Source of the DNA: Kocuria rhizophila
GTDB lineage: Bacteria; Actinomycetota; Actinomycetes; Actinomycetales; Micrococcaceae
Reading direction: 5' to 3'
DNA length: 44,833 nt
Assembly: GCF_003667225.1 (NCBI RefSeq)
Contig: NZ_RCOM01000011.1
Span: 1 to 44,833 of the forward strand
Shown here one piece after another: positions 9,004 through 19,051 of this stretch. The stretch's first letter is position 1, and each line of letters begins with the position of its first letter. Below the pieces are notes generated by a model that was given only the letters and a program-made list of their open reading frames with translations, ran no database searches and had not been told where the DNA came from. Position numbers and translations under genes: made by a program.

Positions 9004-10647
9004 TTGTCTCATTCTTTCGAAGACCTCGGTGTGCCCGAGGCGCTTTCCTCTGATCTCGCCCGCGTGGGCATCACGGAAGCTTTCCCCATCCAAGAGAAGA
9101 CCCTCCCCGATTCCCTGGCCGGGCGGGACGTGCTCGGCCGTGGCCGCACGGGCTCCGGCAAGACGGTGGCGTTCGCGCTGCCGCTGGTCTCCCGCCTCGC
9201 GGGTCTCGCCCCCGGCTCCAGCCGGGTGTCCCGCCGCGCGAACCGCCCCACTGGCCTGGTGCTGGCCCCCACGCGGGAGCTCGCCACCCAGATCGACCGC
9301 ACCGTGGCCCCGCTCGCCAAGGCCGCGGGTCTGAACACCACCGTGATCTTCGGCGGCGTCTCCCAGAAGCACCAGGAGAAGGCGCTCGCCAACGGCGTGG
9401 ACATCGTGGTGGCCTGCCCCGGGCGTCTCGAGGACCTCATCAAGCAGGGCCTGCTCACGCTCGACGACGTCCGCGTCACCGTGCTGGACGAGGCCGACCA
9501 CATGGCCGACATGGGCTTCCTGCCCGTGGTCACCCGCATCCTCTCCAAGACCCCGCAGGGCTCGCAGCGGCTGCTGTTCTCCGCCACGCTGGACAACGGC
9601 GTGGACGTGCTGGTCAAGAAGTTCCTCAGGGACCCCGTGCTGCACTCGGCGGACAATGCCCAGGCCGCGGTGACCACCATGGACCACCAGGTGCTGGTGA
9701 CCCACGCGGACGACAAGCAGGCCCTCATCGAGGCGCTCGCCTCCGGCACGGGCCGGCGCATGATGTTCACGCGCACCAAGTACCGCGCCAAAAAGATGGC
9801 CAAGAAGCTCAGCCAGGCCGGCATCCCCGCCGTGGACCTGCAGGGCAACCTGTCCCAGGGTGCCCGCGACCGCAACCTCGGGGCGTTCTCCGACGGTGAC
9901 GTGCGCGTGCTCGTGGCCACGGACGTCGCCGCCCGCGGCGTGCACGTGGACGACGTCGAGCTCGTGGTCCACATCGACCCGCCCGCCGAACACAAGTCCT
10001 ACCTCCACCGCTCCGGGCGCACCGCGCGCGCCGGTGCCTCCGGTGCCGTGATCACGATCGCCACCACCGAGGAGCGCTCGGACGTCAACAAGCTCATGAA
10101 GAAGGCCGGCGTCACGCCCCGCGTGGACGAGGTGGCACCGGACTCCGAGATCGTCAGGGAGCTCGTGGGCGAGCGGGCCGAGCTCGTGGCCTACGCACCG
10201 GCTCCCACTCAGCAGAACGGCGGCGGCAACCGTTCGGGCGGCCGCTCCACCGGACGCTCGGGTGGCCGCTCCGGCGGCTCCCGTCAGGGCGGTGGCCGCT
10301 CCGGTGGTGGACGTGGCAGTGCCCAGCGTTCCGGCCAGGGCTCCGCCCAGCGCTCCGAGCAGGGCGCGGGTCAGGGTTCCGGTCGCAGCGGTGGACGCTC
10401 GGGCGGCGGTCGCACCGACTCCGCCCGCGGCGGGGCTCCCGCGCGCAACGGCGGCGGCCGGTCCTCGTCCCCGCGTCGCGGTTCCGGCGACGCCGCCGGG
10501 TCCGGTTCCGGGCGCACGGCATCCTCCCGTTCCTCCCGCGGTGGCTCCGCCCAGCGTGGCCAGTCGGCGGGTCAGGTGCCGGACCGTGCGATGGCCGCGG
10601 CGCAGCGGCGTCGTGCGAACAACCGTTCGGGGCAGTCGGCGCGCTGA
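9004..10647 (+). CDS. DEAD-box ATP-dependent RNA helicase with Gly/Arg/Ser-rich tail
   Basis: A 547-residue RNA helicase with all core motifs: Q motif (FEDLGVPEAL...PIQ), motif I GRTGSGKT, Ia APTRELA, Ib CPGR, II DEAD (residues 162-165), III SAT, V ATDVAARG and VI HRSGRTARAG. After about residue 400 the protein becomes a low-complexity tail of GGRSGG, GSAQRSGQ and similar units, an RGG-like region expected to bind RNA non-specifically. The likely role is RNA remodelling in ribosome assembly or cold adaptation (CsdA/RhlE-like). The start is an unusual TTG at 9004 behind a GAAAG-type site; it places the Q-motif Phe at residue 5, which fits. A very strong terminator follows. Confidence 0.9.
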   Translation: MSHSFEDLGVPEALSSDLARVGITEAFPIQEKTLPDSLAGRDVLGRGRTGSGKTVAFALPLVSRLAGLAPGSSRVSRRANRPTGLVLAPTRELATQIDRTVAPLAKAAGLNTTVIFGGVSQKHQEKALANGVDIVVACPGRLEDLIKQGLLTLDDVRVTVLDEADHMADMGFLPVVTRILSKTPQGSQRLLFSATLDNGVDVLVKKFLRDPVLHSADNAQAAVTTMDHQVLVTHADDKQALIEALASGTGRRMMFTRTKYRAKKMAKKLSQAGIPAVDLQGNLSQGARDRNLGAFSDGDVRVLVATDVAARGVHVDDVELVVHIDPPAEHKSYLHRSGRTARAGASGAVITIATTEERSDVNKLMKKAGVTPRVDEVAPDSEIVRELVGERAELVAYAPAPTQQNGGGNRSGGRSTGRSGGRSGGSRQGGGRSGGGRGSAQRSGQGSAQRSEQGAGQGSGRSGGRSGGGRTDSARGGAPARNGGGRSSSPRRGSGDAAGSGSGRTASSRSSRGGSAQRGQSAGQVPDRAMAAAQRRRANNRSGQSAR

Positions 10648-10666
10648 CACCCCGGTGCACCACAGC

Positions 10667-10703
10667 AGAACCCCCGGCTCGACGTCATCGAGCCGGGGGT
10701 TCT
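10667..10703 (+). terminator. Terminator after the helicase gene
   Basis: A 16-bp perfect stem (AGAACCCCCGGCTCGA, 10667-10682, with 10688-10703) and a 5-base loop, flanked by a further CAGCAG/CTGCTG match. It may also serve the minus-strand HAD gene. Confidence 0.85.
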
Positions 10704-10855
10704 CTGCTGCCGGGGTCCGTGCTTCCGGGGCGGAACGCACGGTTGTCTCCCTGACGTGACGGGGGGCGTGCGTGGCGTCCCGCGCCGTCGTCGCCCTGGC
10801 GGCGCATGGCGCGCGTGCGCCCGGTGAGCTCTGGCGCCGGTCGGGCGCGTGCGGG

Positions 10856-11506
10856 TCAGGCCGGCGGCGTGAGCGAGCGAAGGAACTCGAGCGTGACGTC
10901 CTCGTGGGAGTCCACGAACACGCGGTGCGGGCCGTCCGGGACGGGCTTGTCGCCCGGGACCACCACCACGGTCATGCCCGCGGCCACCGCGGCGCGGACG
11001 CCCGGTTCCGAGTCCTCCACGGCCACGCAGTTGCGCGGCTCCACCCCGAGCAGCTCCGCGCCGCGCAGGTACGGCTCGGGGTCCGGCTTCGCGTGGGTGA
11101 CGTCGTCGTGGGAGACGATCCGCGTGAGCACCTCCGGGGCACCCTCGGCGGTGTGACGGGCGATCACGGTGAGCGCATTGGTGACGATCGCGGCGGGGAT
11201 CCCCGCGTCCCGCAGCTCGACCAGCAGGGCGCGGACGCCGGGCAGGAAGGGGATCTCGTCGCCCATGCTCTCGAGCACGTGCTGGGCGAGCCGCTCGGTG
11301 ATCTCCTCCACGGAGTCGGGGGCGCCCCGGTCCACGAACGTGCGCGCGGCGTCCTGCACGGTGCCGCCGAGTGTGGCGTGGTCGTCCGTCACGCTCCAGC
11401 TCTGGCCGTAGTGCTCGGCCACGGCCCGCTTGGCCTGGGCCCACTGGGGCTCGGTGTCCACCAGGGTGCCGTCGTGGTCGAAGAGAACGGCCTGGGGGTA
11501 CGTCAT
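10856..11506 (-). CDS. HAD-superfamily phosphatase, beta-phosphoglucomutase-like (copy 1)
   Basis: A 216-residue haloacid dehalogenase-type phosphatase. Motif I is FDHDGTLVDTEP with the nucleophile Asp near residue 10; motif II is the Thr of IVTNA; motif III Lys is in HAKPDPEPYL; motif IV acids are in AVEDSEPGVRAA. An alpha-helical cap lies between motifs I and II. Such enzymes hydrolyse sugar phosphates or similar small phosphoesters, or isomerise them. The frame stays open for 87 more codons upstream, but ATG 11506 is preferred: AAAGG precedes it and the added residues are composition-driven. A second paralogue lies immediately upstream. Confidence 0.85.
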   Translation of the reverse strand: MTYPQAVLFDHDGTLVDTEPQWAQAKRAVAEHYGQSWSVTDDHATLGGTVQDAARTFVDRGAPDSVEEITERLAQHVLESMGDEIPFLPGVRALLVELRDAGIPAAIVTNALTVIARHTAEGAPEVLTRIVSHDDVTHAKPDPEPYLRGAELLGVEPRNCVAVEDSEPGVRAAVAAGMTVVVVPGDKPVPDGPHRVFVDSHEDVTLEFLRSLTPPA

Positions 11507-11654
11507 GGCTGCCTTTCGGTGCGGTGCTGCGGGAATGGCGTTCTGCGGCGGAGCAGCGGGTGCGGCTCGCGGGTCGTGCGGTGCCCGCGGGGGCTCAGCT
11601 CGGCCGGGCGGAGCCGCACTGTGCCGGTGCGGTCCGGCGTGCTGGAACGCGGCC

Positions 11655-11660
11655 AGTCTA
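11655..11660 (-). promoter_or_regulatory. -10 box TAGACT upstream of HAD copy 1
   Basis: TAGACT on the minus strand, about 150 bases before the gene; identical to the clpB, helicase and thi -10 boxes. It lies between the two HAD genes, downstream of the terminator of copy 2. Confidence 0.45.
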
Positions 11661-11700
11661 GTGGCGGCGGGGCGCGGGTACCCAGGCCACCAGAGGCGGG

Positions 11701-11731
11701 GCCCCGGGCCATGGTGCGCGGGGCCCGGGGC
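11701..11731 (-). terminator. Hairpin terminator of HAD copy 2
   Basis: A 10-bp stem (GCCCCGGGCC, 11701-11710, with 11722-11731) immediately after the stop codon on the minus strand. Confidence 0.65.
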
Positions 11732-11732
11732 G

Positions 11733-12407
11733 TCAGGGGCGAGGGCGCAGAGAGCGCAGGAACTCAAAGGTCACGTGTGCGTGCTCGCGGACGTGCACCA
11801 CGCCCGGCCCCTCCGGAACCTGCTGCACACCGGGCACCACCACCGTGGTGATGCCGGCGGCCACTCCCGCGGCGGCTCCCGAGGGGGAGTCCTCGAGCAC
11901 CACGCAGTCCTCGGGGTTCACGCCGAGACGCCGGGCGGCCTCGAGATAGGCATCCGGATCCGGCTTGGCCTTCACGCCCTGCGCCACCTCCTCGTCCCCG
12001 ATGATCACCCGGAACAGGTTGTCCGGCGCGAGTCCCGCGGTGTAGCGCGCCACCTCGGACGTGGCGTTGGTGACGATCGCGGCGGGGATGCCCGCGCAGT
12101 CCAGCTCGTCCAGCAGCGGCCGGATGCCGGGGATGAACGTGGGCGGGTTCTGCTCCAAGACCTCCGCCAGGACACCGAAGAGATCCCGGAAGACCTGCTC
12201 CGGGGTGCCGGGCACCCCGAGCTCGGCGAGGCGCTGCACCGTGGCGGCCAGCGGTCGGCCCAGGGTGTCCTGCGTGTCCTGCTCCGTCCACTGCCCGCCG
12301 TGGGCGGCCACCAGGCGCTGCTTGCCCAGCTCCCACAGGGGCTCGGTGTCCACCAGGGTTCCGTCGTGATCGAAGAGCACTGCGCGGGGGAAGTCTGTGG
12401 TGGTCAT
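11733..12407 (-). CDS. HAD-superfamily phosphatase, beta-phosphoglucomutase-like (copy 2)
   Basis: A 224-residue paralogue of the adjacent HAD gene. It shares motif I (AVLFDHDGTLVDTEPLW), AIVTNATSEVARYTAG with motif II Thr, AKPDPDAYLEAARRLGV with motif III Lys, and VLEDSPSGAAAGVAAG with motif IV. Even the C-terminal ends match (VTFEFLRSL versus VTLEFLRSL), so this is a recent local duplication. ATG 12407 is preferred over one at 12443 because GTGGAG sits just upstream and the extra 12 residues are not conserved in the paralogue. A terminator and a new -10 box separate the copies, so they are probably transcribed independently. Substrates are unknown. Confidence 0.86.
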   Translation of the reverse strand: MTTTDFPRAVLFDHDGTLVDTEPLWELGKQRLVAAHGGQWTEQDTQDTLGRPLAATVQRLAELGVPGTPEQVFRDLFGVLAEVLEQNPPTFIPGIRPLLDELDCAGIPAAIVTNATSEVARYTAGLAPDNLFRVIIGDEEVAQGVKAKPDPDAYLEAARRLGVNPEDCVVLEDSPSGAAAGVAAGITTVVVPGVQQVPEGPGVVHVREHAHVTFEFLRSLRPRP

Positions 12408-12448
12408 GCTCTCCACGCTACGCGCCGGTGCCGACATCCCCACCGTCC

Positions 12449-12454
12449 TACGAT
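12449..12454 (+). promoter_or_regulatory. -10 box TACGAT, leaderless start of the membrane-protein operon
   Basis: TACGAT followed by exactly six bases and the ATG at 12461, with no Shine-Dalgarno sequence. It drives the three coupled genes to 14459. Confidence 0.6.
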
Positions 12455-12460
12455 GGGTCC

Positions 12461-13153
12461 ATGAGCTCCCCGGATCGCCCGTCCGCCGTCCCGTCCAGGC
12501 CGGGGTCCGCGTTCTCGCGCGGCTTCCCCGTGGTCATGGTGGTCATGGCCGTGCTGCTGGCACTCTGGGTGGGCTTCGGGCGTGGGATCGTGGGGCTGCT
12601 GGGCGCCCTCACCCCCGTGTACGCGGTGGCGCTCGCCCTTCCCATCCTGGTGCTGCACGTGGTCGCGGCCGCCCTGTTCCGCCGGGACAGCCTGAACTAC
12701 CCCTCGCACGCGGTCACCGGGCGGACGATCGCCACGGCCGTGGCCTCCTGGGTCATCACGTGGGGCCTCGGCTTCTTCCTCCCGGACTCCACGCCGGAGG
12801 GCATGCGCTCCGTGTTCACCCACGTGGCGGGGGACGAGTACCTCGAACTGGGATACGGGTTCGTGAACATCCTCGGGGTGCTCTCGGTGGCCACGGCGGT
12901 GGCCCTGGTGCTGCTGGCGGTCACGGAGCTGCGGGTCACGGCGCGCAGACTGCGGGGCGAGCCGCTCACGGAGGACGAGCGCCTGGACCGGCTCGAGCGC
13001 GACCAGGAGCAGGACGCCCCAGGCCCTGCCACGACACATGATTCCGGGGCCGTTGCCGCTTCCCGTGCGCGCACCACGCCGCGGGGCCCCGCGAGCGGGA
13101 CCGGGGACGAGGCGCGGGCGGACCGGGCGGCGTCGTCGGGGGAGCAGCCGTGA
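12461..13153 (+). CDS. Conserved membrane protein of unknown function
   Basis: A 230-residue protein with about four predicted membrane helices (starting near residues 23, 52, 85 and 132) and a polar charged C-terminal tail of about 70 residues containing RLDRLERDQEQD. I do not recognise a named family. It is first in a compact group: its stop overlaps the GTG of the acetyltransferase by four bases (GTGA), so translation is probably coupled. ATG 12461 is chosen because a TACGAT -10 box places the transcription start on it. The last residues (RAASSGEQP) carry the 12-base word, in a part of the protein with no evident constraint. Confidence 0.7.
   Translation: MSSPDRPSAVPSRPGSAFSRGFPVVMVVMAVLLALWVGFGRGIVGLLGALTPVYAVALALPILVLHVVAAALFRRDSLNYPSHAVTGRTIATAVASWVITWGLGFFLPDSTPEGMRSVFTHVAGDEYLELGYGFVNILGVLSVATAVALVLLAVTELRVTARRLRGEPLTEDERLDRLERDQEQDAPGPATTHDSGAVAASRARTTPRGPASGTGDEARADRAASSGEQP
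13126..13137 (-). repeat. 12-base word, 3' end of the membrane-protein gene
   Basis: GGCGGCGTCGTC on the plus strand, read as Ala-Ala-Ser-Ser a few codons before the stop. Confidence 0.8.
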
Positions 13154-13860
13154 CCGCCGCGCTGCGCACCGAGCGGCTGACCCTGCGGGGCTACGACGCC
13201 GCGGACGCCCCCTTCGTCCTGGACCTCTACTCCCGTGCGGAGGTGCAGCGGTGGCTCGGAGACGGCACCCAGCGGGTGCGGACCCTGGCCGCGGCGGGGG
13301 AGAAGATCGAGCGCTGGAACGAGCTGCACGGCAGCCACCCCGTGCACGGCGTGTGGCTCGTGAGCACCCACGAGGGTGAGCCCCTGGGGACCCTGCTGCT
13401 CAAGCCCATTCCGGACTCGGGCGCGGACACCGCCCACGACATCGAGATCGGGTGGCACCTCCACCCCCGGGCGTGGGGTCACGGGTACGCCACCGAGGCA
13501 GCGCGGGGCGTGCTGGAGCACGCCTTCTCAGCGGGAGTCACACGCGTGGTCGCCGTGACCCACCCCGGCAACCAGGCTTCACAGGCGGTCTGTCGGCGGC
13601 TGGGCATGCGGTCGCTCGGACTCAGCCGCGCCTACTACGACGCCGAGTGCGCGCTCTTCGAGATCACTGCCCCGGCCGACGCCATCGCCCCTGCAACGGG
13701 CCGCACGTCGTCGGGCCCCGGGGCTCCCGGAGACCACGGGCCCGCGGGGCGCACGGCTGCAGACGCAGAACCCCTGGGCCGGGACGCGGGACGTCGGTGC
13801 GGGAGCGACGGGCTGGGCGGCGTCGTCGTCGGGTCGCGGGACAGCTGGGGCATCTCGTGA
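13150..13860 (+). CDS. GNAT-family N-acetyltransferase (RimJ/RimL type)
   Basis: A 236-residue acetyl-CoA-dependent acetyltransferase. The N terminus has the RimJ/RimL opening TERLTLRGYDAADAPFV, and the acetyl-CoA loop is HPRAWGHGYATEAARGVLEHAF near residues 110-130, followed by VTHPGNQASQAVCRRLGMRSLG. The fold ends near residue 175; the last 60 residues are Pro/Gly/Asp-rich and probably disordered, and contain the 12-base word at 13816. The substrate (ribosomal protein N terminus or a small molecule) is unknown. GTG 13150 overlaps the previous stop and the gene's own stop overlaps the next GTG, both as GTGA. Confidence 0.85.
   Translation: MTAALRTERLTLRGYDAADAPFVLDLYSRAEVQRWLGDGTQRVRTLAAAGEKIERWNELHGSHPVHGVWLVSTHEGEPLGTLLLKPIPDSGADTAHDIEIGWHLHPRAWGHGYATEAARGVLEHAFSAGVTRVVAVTHPGNQASQAVCRRLGMRSLGLSRAYYDAECALFEITAPADAIAPATGRTSSGPGAPGDHGPAGRTAADAEPLGRDAGRRCGSDGLGGVVVGSRDSWGIS
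13816..13827 (-). repeat. 12-base word, 3' tail of the GNAT gene
   Basis: GGCGGCGTCGTC on the plus strand, read as Gly-Gly-Val-Val in the disordered tail, followed by an extra GTC. Confidence 0.8.
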
Positions 13861-14459
13861 ACGGGAACCCGGACCTGGTGACCGGCGAGGACGGCCTCGC
13901 CCGGCCGGTGTGGGCCGCGACCGACCCGCTGCTGCGCGAGTACTACGACACCGAGTGGGGCATGCCGGTGCGGGACGAGGCCGGGCTGTACGAGCGGATC
14001 GTGCTGGAGGGGTTCCAGGCCGGGCTCTCGTGGCGCACGGTGCTCGCCAAGCGGCCCGCGTTCCGCGAGGTGTTCCACGGCTTCGACCCGGATGCCGTGG
14101 CCGCGATGACCGAGGCGGACGTGGCACGGCTCATGGGGGACGCCCGGATCATCCGCAACGAGCGCAAGATCCGCGCGGCCGTGACCAACGCCTGTGCGAC
14201 CGTGGCGCTGCGGGAGCACGAGGGACTCGTGGCGCTCGTGTGGTCGTACCAGCCAGGGCGCACGCCCGAACCGGTGCGCTTCGCGGAGGTGCCCACCACC
14301 TCGGAGGAGAGCACTGCGCTGTCTAGGGAGCTGAAGCGGCGGTGGTTCGCGTTCGTGGGGCCCACCACCGCGTACGCACTCATGGAGGCGATCGGCATGG
14401 TGGACACGCACCTGCTGGGCAGCCACCGCAGGGGGTCCTCCGGGGTCTGGGCGGGATAG
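13857..14459 (+). CDS. tag: DNA-3-methyladenine glycosylase I (Tag family), zinc-ligand-poor
   Basis: A 200-residue base-excision glycosylase that would remove 3-methyladenine from alkylated DNA. The Tag core is clear: YYDTEWGMPVRDEAGLYERI, LEGFQAGLSWRTVLAKRPAF with the base-pocket Glu, FDPDAVAAMTEADV, IIRNERKIRA and WFAFVGPTTAYALMEAIGMV. It is odd at the zinc site: E. coli Tag uses two Cys and two His, but the first Cys corresponds to Pro (RPVW), the first His to Tyr (YYD) and the last Cys to Ser (THLLGS); only one His remains. The GTG start overlaps the acetyltransferase stop (GTGA), making it the last gene of the coupled trio. Confidence 0.88.
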   Translation: MNGNPDLVTGEDGLARPVWAATDPLLREYYDTEWGMPVRDEAGLYERIVLEGFQAGLSWRTVLAKRPAFREVFHGFDPDAVAAMTEADVARLMGDARIIRNERKIRAAVTNACATVALREHEGLVALVWSYQPGRTPEPVRFAEVPTTSEESTALSRELKRRWFAFVGPTTAYALMEAIGMVDTHLLGSHRRGSSGVWAG

Positions 14460-14500
14460 CCGACCAAGGAACAACCTGTGAAAAACTCTTCCCTTCTGAG

Positions 14501-14521
14501 GTTGAGCGGGGTAGACTCAAG
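14501..14521 (+). promoter_or_regulatory. HAIR operator (HspR site) overlapping the clpB -10 box
   Basis: GTTGAGC, a 7-base spacer and ACTCAAG match the HspR-associated inverted repeat (CTTGAGT-N7-ACTCAAG) in 12 of 14 arm positions. The -10 box TAGACT (14512-14517) lies inside it, so repressor binding would block RNA polymerase. No hspR gene is in the window. Confidence 0.85.
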
Positions 14522-14558
14522 GCAAGTGACAAACCTTTAGTCAAGCAAAGGAGATGCC

Positions 14559-17222
<2,664 letters not shown>

Positions 17223-17258
17223 CCGTTGCGCCCACCCGGTGACCGGTTGCCGGGCACG

Positions 17259-17293
17259 GGGCGCCGGTGAGGAATCCCTCCGCGCCGGCGCCC
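17259..17293 (+). terminator. Hairpin terminator after clpB
   Basis: A 9-bp stem (GGGCGCCGG, 17259-17267, with 17285-17293) enclosing a GAGG/CCTC inner stem, 36 bases after the stop. Confidence 0.55.
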
Positions 17294-17519
17294 TCCTCCC
17301 GGCCCACCCAGGGCCGCCGTGCGACGCAGCGGGGGAACCGCCCGGCGCCCGTTCTCCGGCCCCCTGTGGCAGCCCGGGGATGGGCCGAAGCGGGGTCGAA
17401 TCCGGGCCCGTCCACGGCGGCGGCACGCCCCTGAGCCGCCCCGGACCGGCCGGGGGTGAACGCACAGGTGGCCGGTACGCGAGAAGCGTTCAAAACATGT
17501 ACCCTGGACTCACGAAAAA

Positions 17520-17547
17520 CTGACAAGACACTCCGGGGCCGTACTGT
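17520..17547 (+). promoter_or_regulatory. Promoter of the DUF3073 gene
   Basis: -35 CTGACA, 16-base spacer, -10 TACTGT; predicted start near 17554, giving a leader of about 45 bases with a GAGGGGG ribosome site. Confidence 0.55.
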
Positions 17548-17599
17548 GTGCTCAACACGGCACCGCCCACCGGACACGAGACGCAGAGGGGGTCACGCC

Positions 17600-17800
17600 A
17601 TGGGGCGCGGCCGTCAAAAGGCGAAGGCGACACGACAGGCGCGGGAGATCAAGTACTTCAGCCCGCAGACCGACTACTCGGCCCTGCAGCGCGAGCTGCG
17701 AGGCACGACACCGTCCTCCCGAGCCGTGGACCACGAGGAACGACCCGAGGACGAGGACGACTACTCGACCTACGTGGAGAAGTACTCCGACTACGACTGA
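17600..17800 (+). CDS. DUF3073 family small basic/acidic protein
   Basis: A 66-residue protein matching the actinobacterial DUF3073 family, which opens MGRGRQKAKAT..AREIKYFSP and continues TDYSALQRELRG. The first half is basic and the second strongly acidic and Tyr-rich (EDEDDYSTYVEKYSDYD). Its function is unknown; the family commonly lies beside purM/purF in actinobacteria, as it does here. ATG 17600 is chosen because the family begins with MGRGRQ and GAGGGGG lies 8 bases upstream; the open frame upstream to 17456 overlaps the promoters. It is convergent with purM across a shared terminator. Confidence 0.88.
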   Translation: MGRGRQKAKATRQAREIKYFSPQTDYSALQRELRGTTPSSRAVDHEERPEDEDDYSTYVEKYSDYD

Positions 17801-17843
17801 CCCGGCGTCCGGCGCGGTGAGCGCGCCGCTCGACTTCAGCACA

Positions 17844-17883
17844 GCAACGAACCGCCCACACTGCCGTGTGGGCGGTTCGTTGC
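17844..17883. terminator. Bidirectional terminator between DUF3073 and purM
   Basis: An 18-bp perfect stem (GCAACGAACCGCCCACAC, 17844-17861, with 17866-17883) and a 4-base loop between two convergent stops. Confidence 0.88.
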
Positions 17884-17893
17884 GTACCGTCGG

Positions 17894-19051
17894 TCAGTCG
17901 GCGTAGTCGCCGGTCATCAGCACGCCGCCACCGGCCACGCCCTTGGCGCCCTGCACCCAGTCGGTGCCGTGCCGGGCGGCGTCCGGGTCCACGGGGCCCA
18001 CGCGGCCCATGACCCACGAGGGGAGACCGCGCTCGTTGAGGTGGGCCACGGCGGCGTCGGCCACTGCCGGGTCCACGATCGCGACCATGCCCACCCCGAG
18101 GTTCAGGGTGCGCTCCAGGTCCGGCTGCGGCACGTTGCCCAGCTCCGCCACCAGGCGGAAGACCGGCGGCAGGGACCACGTGGAACGGTCCACGGTGGCC
18201 TGCAGGTCCGCGGGGAGCACGCGGGCGAGGTTGGCCGCCAGGCCTCCGCCGGTCACGTGGGAGAAGCCGCGCACGCCGTGGCCCGTGGCACCCTCCTCCC
18301 CGTTGACGGGGAAGGTTCGGGCGAGGTCCAGGACGTCGGCGGCGTAGACGCGGGTGGGCTCCAGCAGCTCCTCGCCCAGGGAGCGGCCCAGCTCGCTGAC
18401 CTGCCGGTCCAGCTGCCAGCCGGCCACGTTGATGACCCGGCGCACCAGGGAGTAGCCGTTGGAGTGCAGGCCGGAGGAGGCCATGCCGATGATGACGTCC
18501 CCGTCCTTCACGCGCTGCGGGCCGAGCAGCTCGTCGGCCTCGACCACGCCGGTGGCGGCCCCGGCGACGTCGTACTCGTCCACTCCGAGAAGGCCGGGGT
18601 GCTCCGCGGTCTCCCCGCCGACCAGCGCGGTGCCGGCGGCCTCGCAGGCGGCGGCGATGCCCCGCACGATGCCGGCGATGCGCTCGGGGACCACCTTGCC
18701 GGTGGCGATGTAGTCGGTCATGAACAGGGGCCTGGCGCCCACCACCACGATGTCGTCCACGACCATGCCCACGAGGTCCCACCCGATGGTGTCGTGGATG
18801 TCCAGGGACTGGGCGATGGCCACCTTGGTGCCCACTCCGTCCGTGGACGTGGCCAGGTACGGCTTGCGGTAGGCGGTGAGCTCCGAGACGTCGAAGAGAC
18901 CCGCGAACCCGCCCACGCCGCCCACCACGCCGGGCGTGTGGGTGGCCTTCACCGCGGCCTTCATGAGCTCGACGGCACGGTCCCCGGCGTCCACGTCCAC
19001 GCCGGCACTCGCGTACGTGACGGACTGGGGCTCGTGGGGCTGCTGGCTCAT
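17894..19051 (-). CDS. purM: Phosphoribosylformylglycinamidine cyclo-ligase (AIR synthetase)
   Basis: A 385-residue cytoplasmic enzyme that closes the imidazole ring of aminoimidazole ribotide using ATP, the fifth step of purine synthesis. Family marks: YASAGVDVDAGDRAVELMK at the N terminus, LATSTDGVGTK near residue 70, DLVGMVVDDIVVVGARP, ALVGGETAEHPG, and the GLHSNGYSLVR loop. ATG 19051 overlaps the purF stop as ATGA, so the two are translationally coupled. The N-terminal addition seen if the frame is extended lies wholly within purF and is not used. It is the last gene of the minus-strand purine group. Confidence 0.96.
   Translation of the reverse strand: MSQQPHEPQSVTYASAGVDVDAGDRAVELMKAAVKATHTPGVVGGVGGFAGLFDVSELTAYRKPYLATSTDGVGTKVAIAQSLDIHDTIGWDLVGMVVDDIVVVGARPLFMTDYIATGKVVPERIAGIVRGIAAACEAAGTALVGGETAEHPGLLGVDEYDVAGAATGVVEADELLGPQRVKDGDVIIGMASSGLHSNGYSLVRRVINVAGWQLDRQVSELGRSLGEELLEPTRVYAADVLDLARTFPVNGEEGATGHGVRGFSHVTGGGLAANLARVLPADLQATVDRSTWSLPPVFRLVAELGNVPQPDLERTLNLGVGMVAIVDPAVADAAVAHLNERGLPSWVMGRVGPVDPDAARHGTDWVQGAKGVAGGGVLMTGDYAD

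Larger units (their letters stand above)
17223..17599 (+). other. Non-coding gap between clpB and the DUF3073 gene
   Basis: 377 bases without a credible gene. It holds the clpB hairpin, then GC-rich sequence to about 17480, then a less GC-rich promoter stretch with two candidate starts: TACCCT at 17500-17505 and the better CTGACA-N16-TACTGT at 17520-17547. Confidence 0.6.

Noticed and set aside
8080-10740. An 886-codon open frame antisense to the SDR and helicase genes
   Set aside because: Low-complexity His/Gly/Ala translation and full overlap with two clearly recognised genes; a product of high GC content.
11507-11767. Upstream extension of HAD copy 1
   Set aside because: Pro/Arg/Ala-rich, not homologous to the paralogue, and it crosses the terminator of copy 2.
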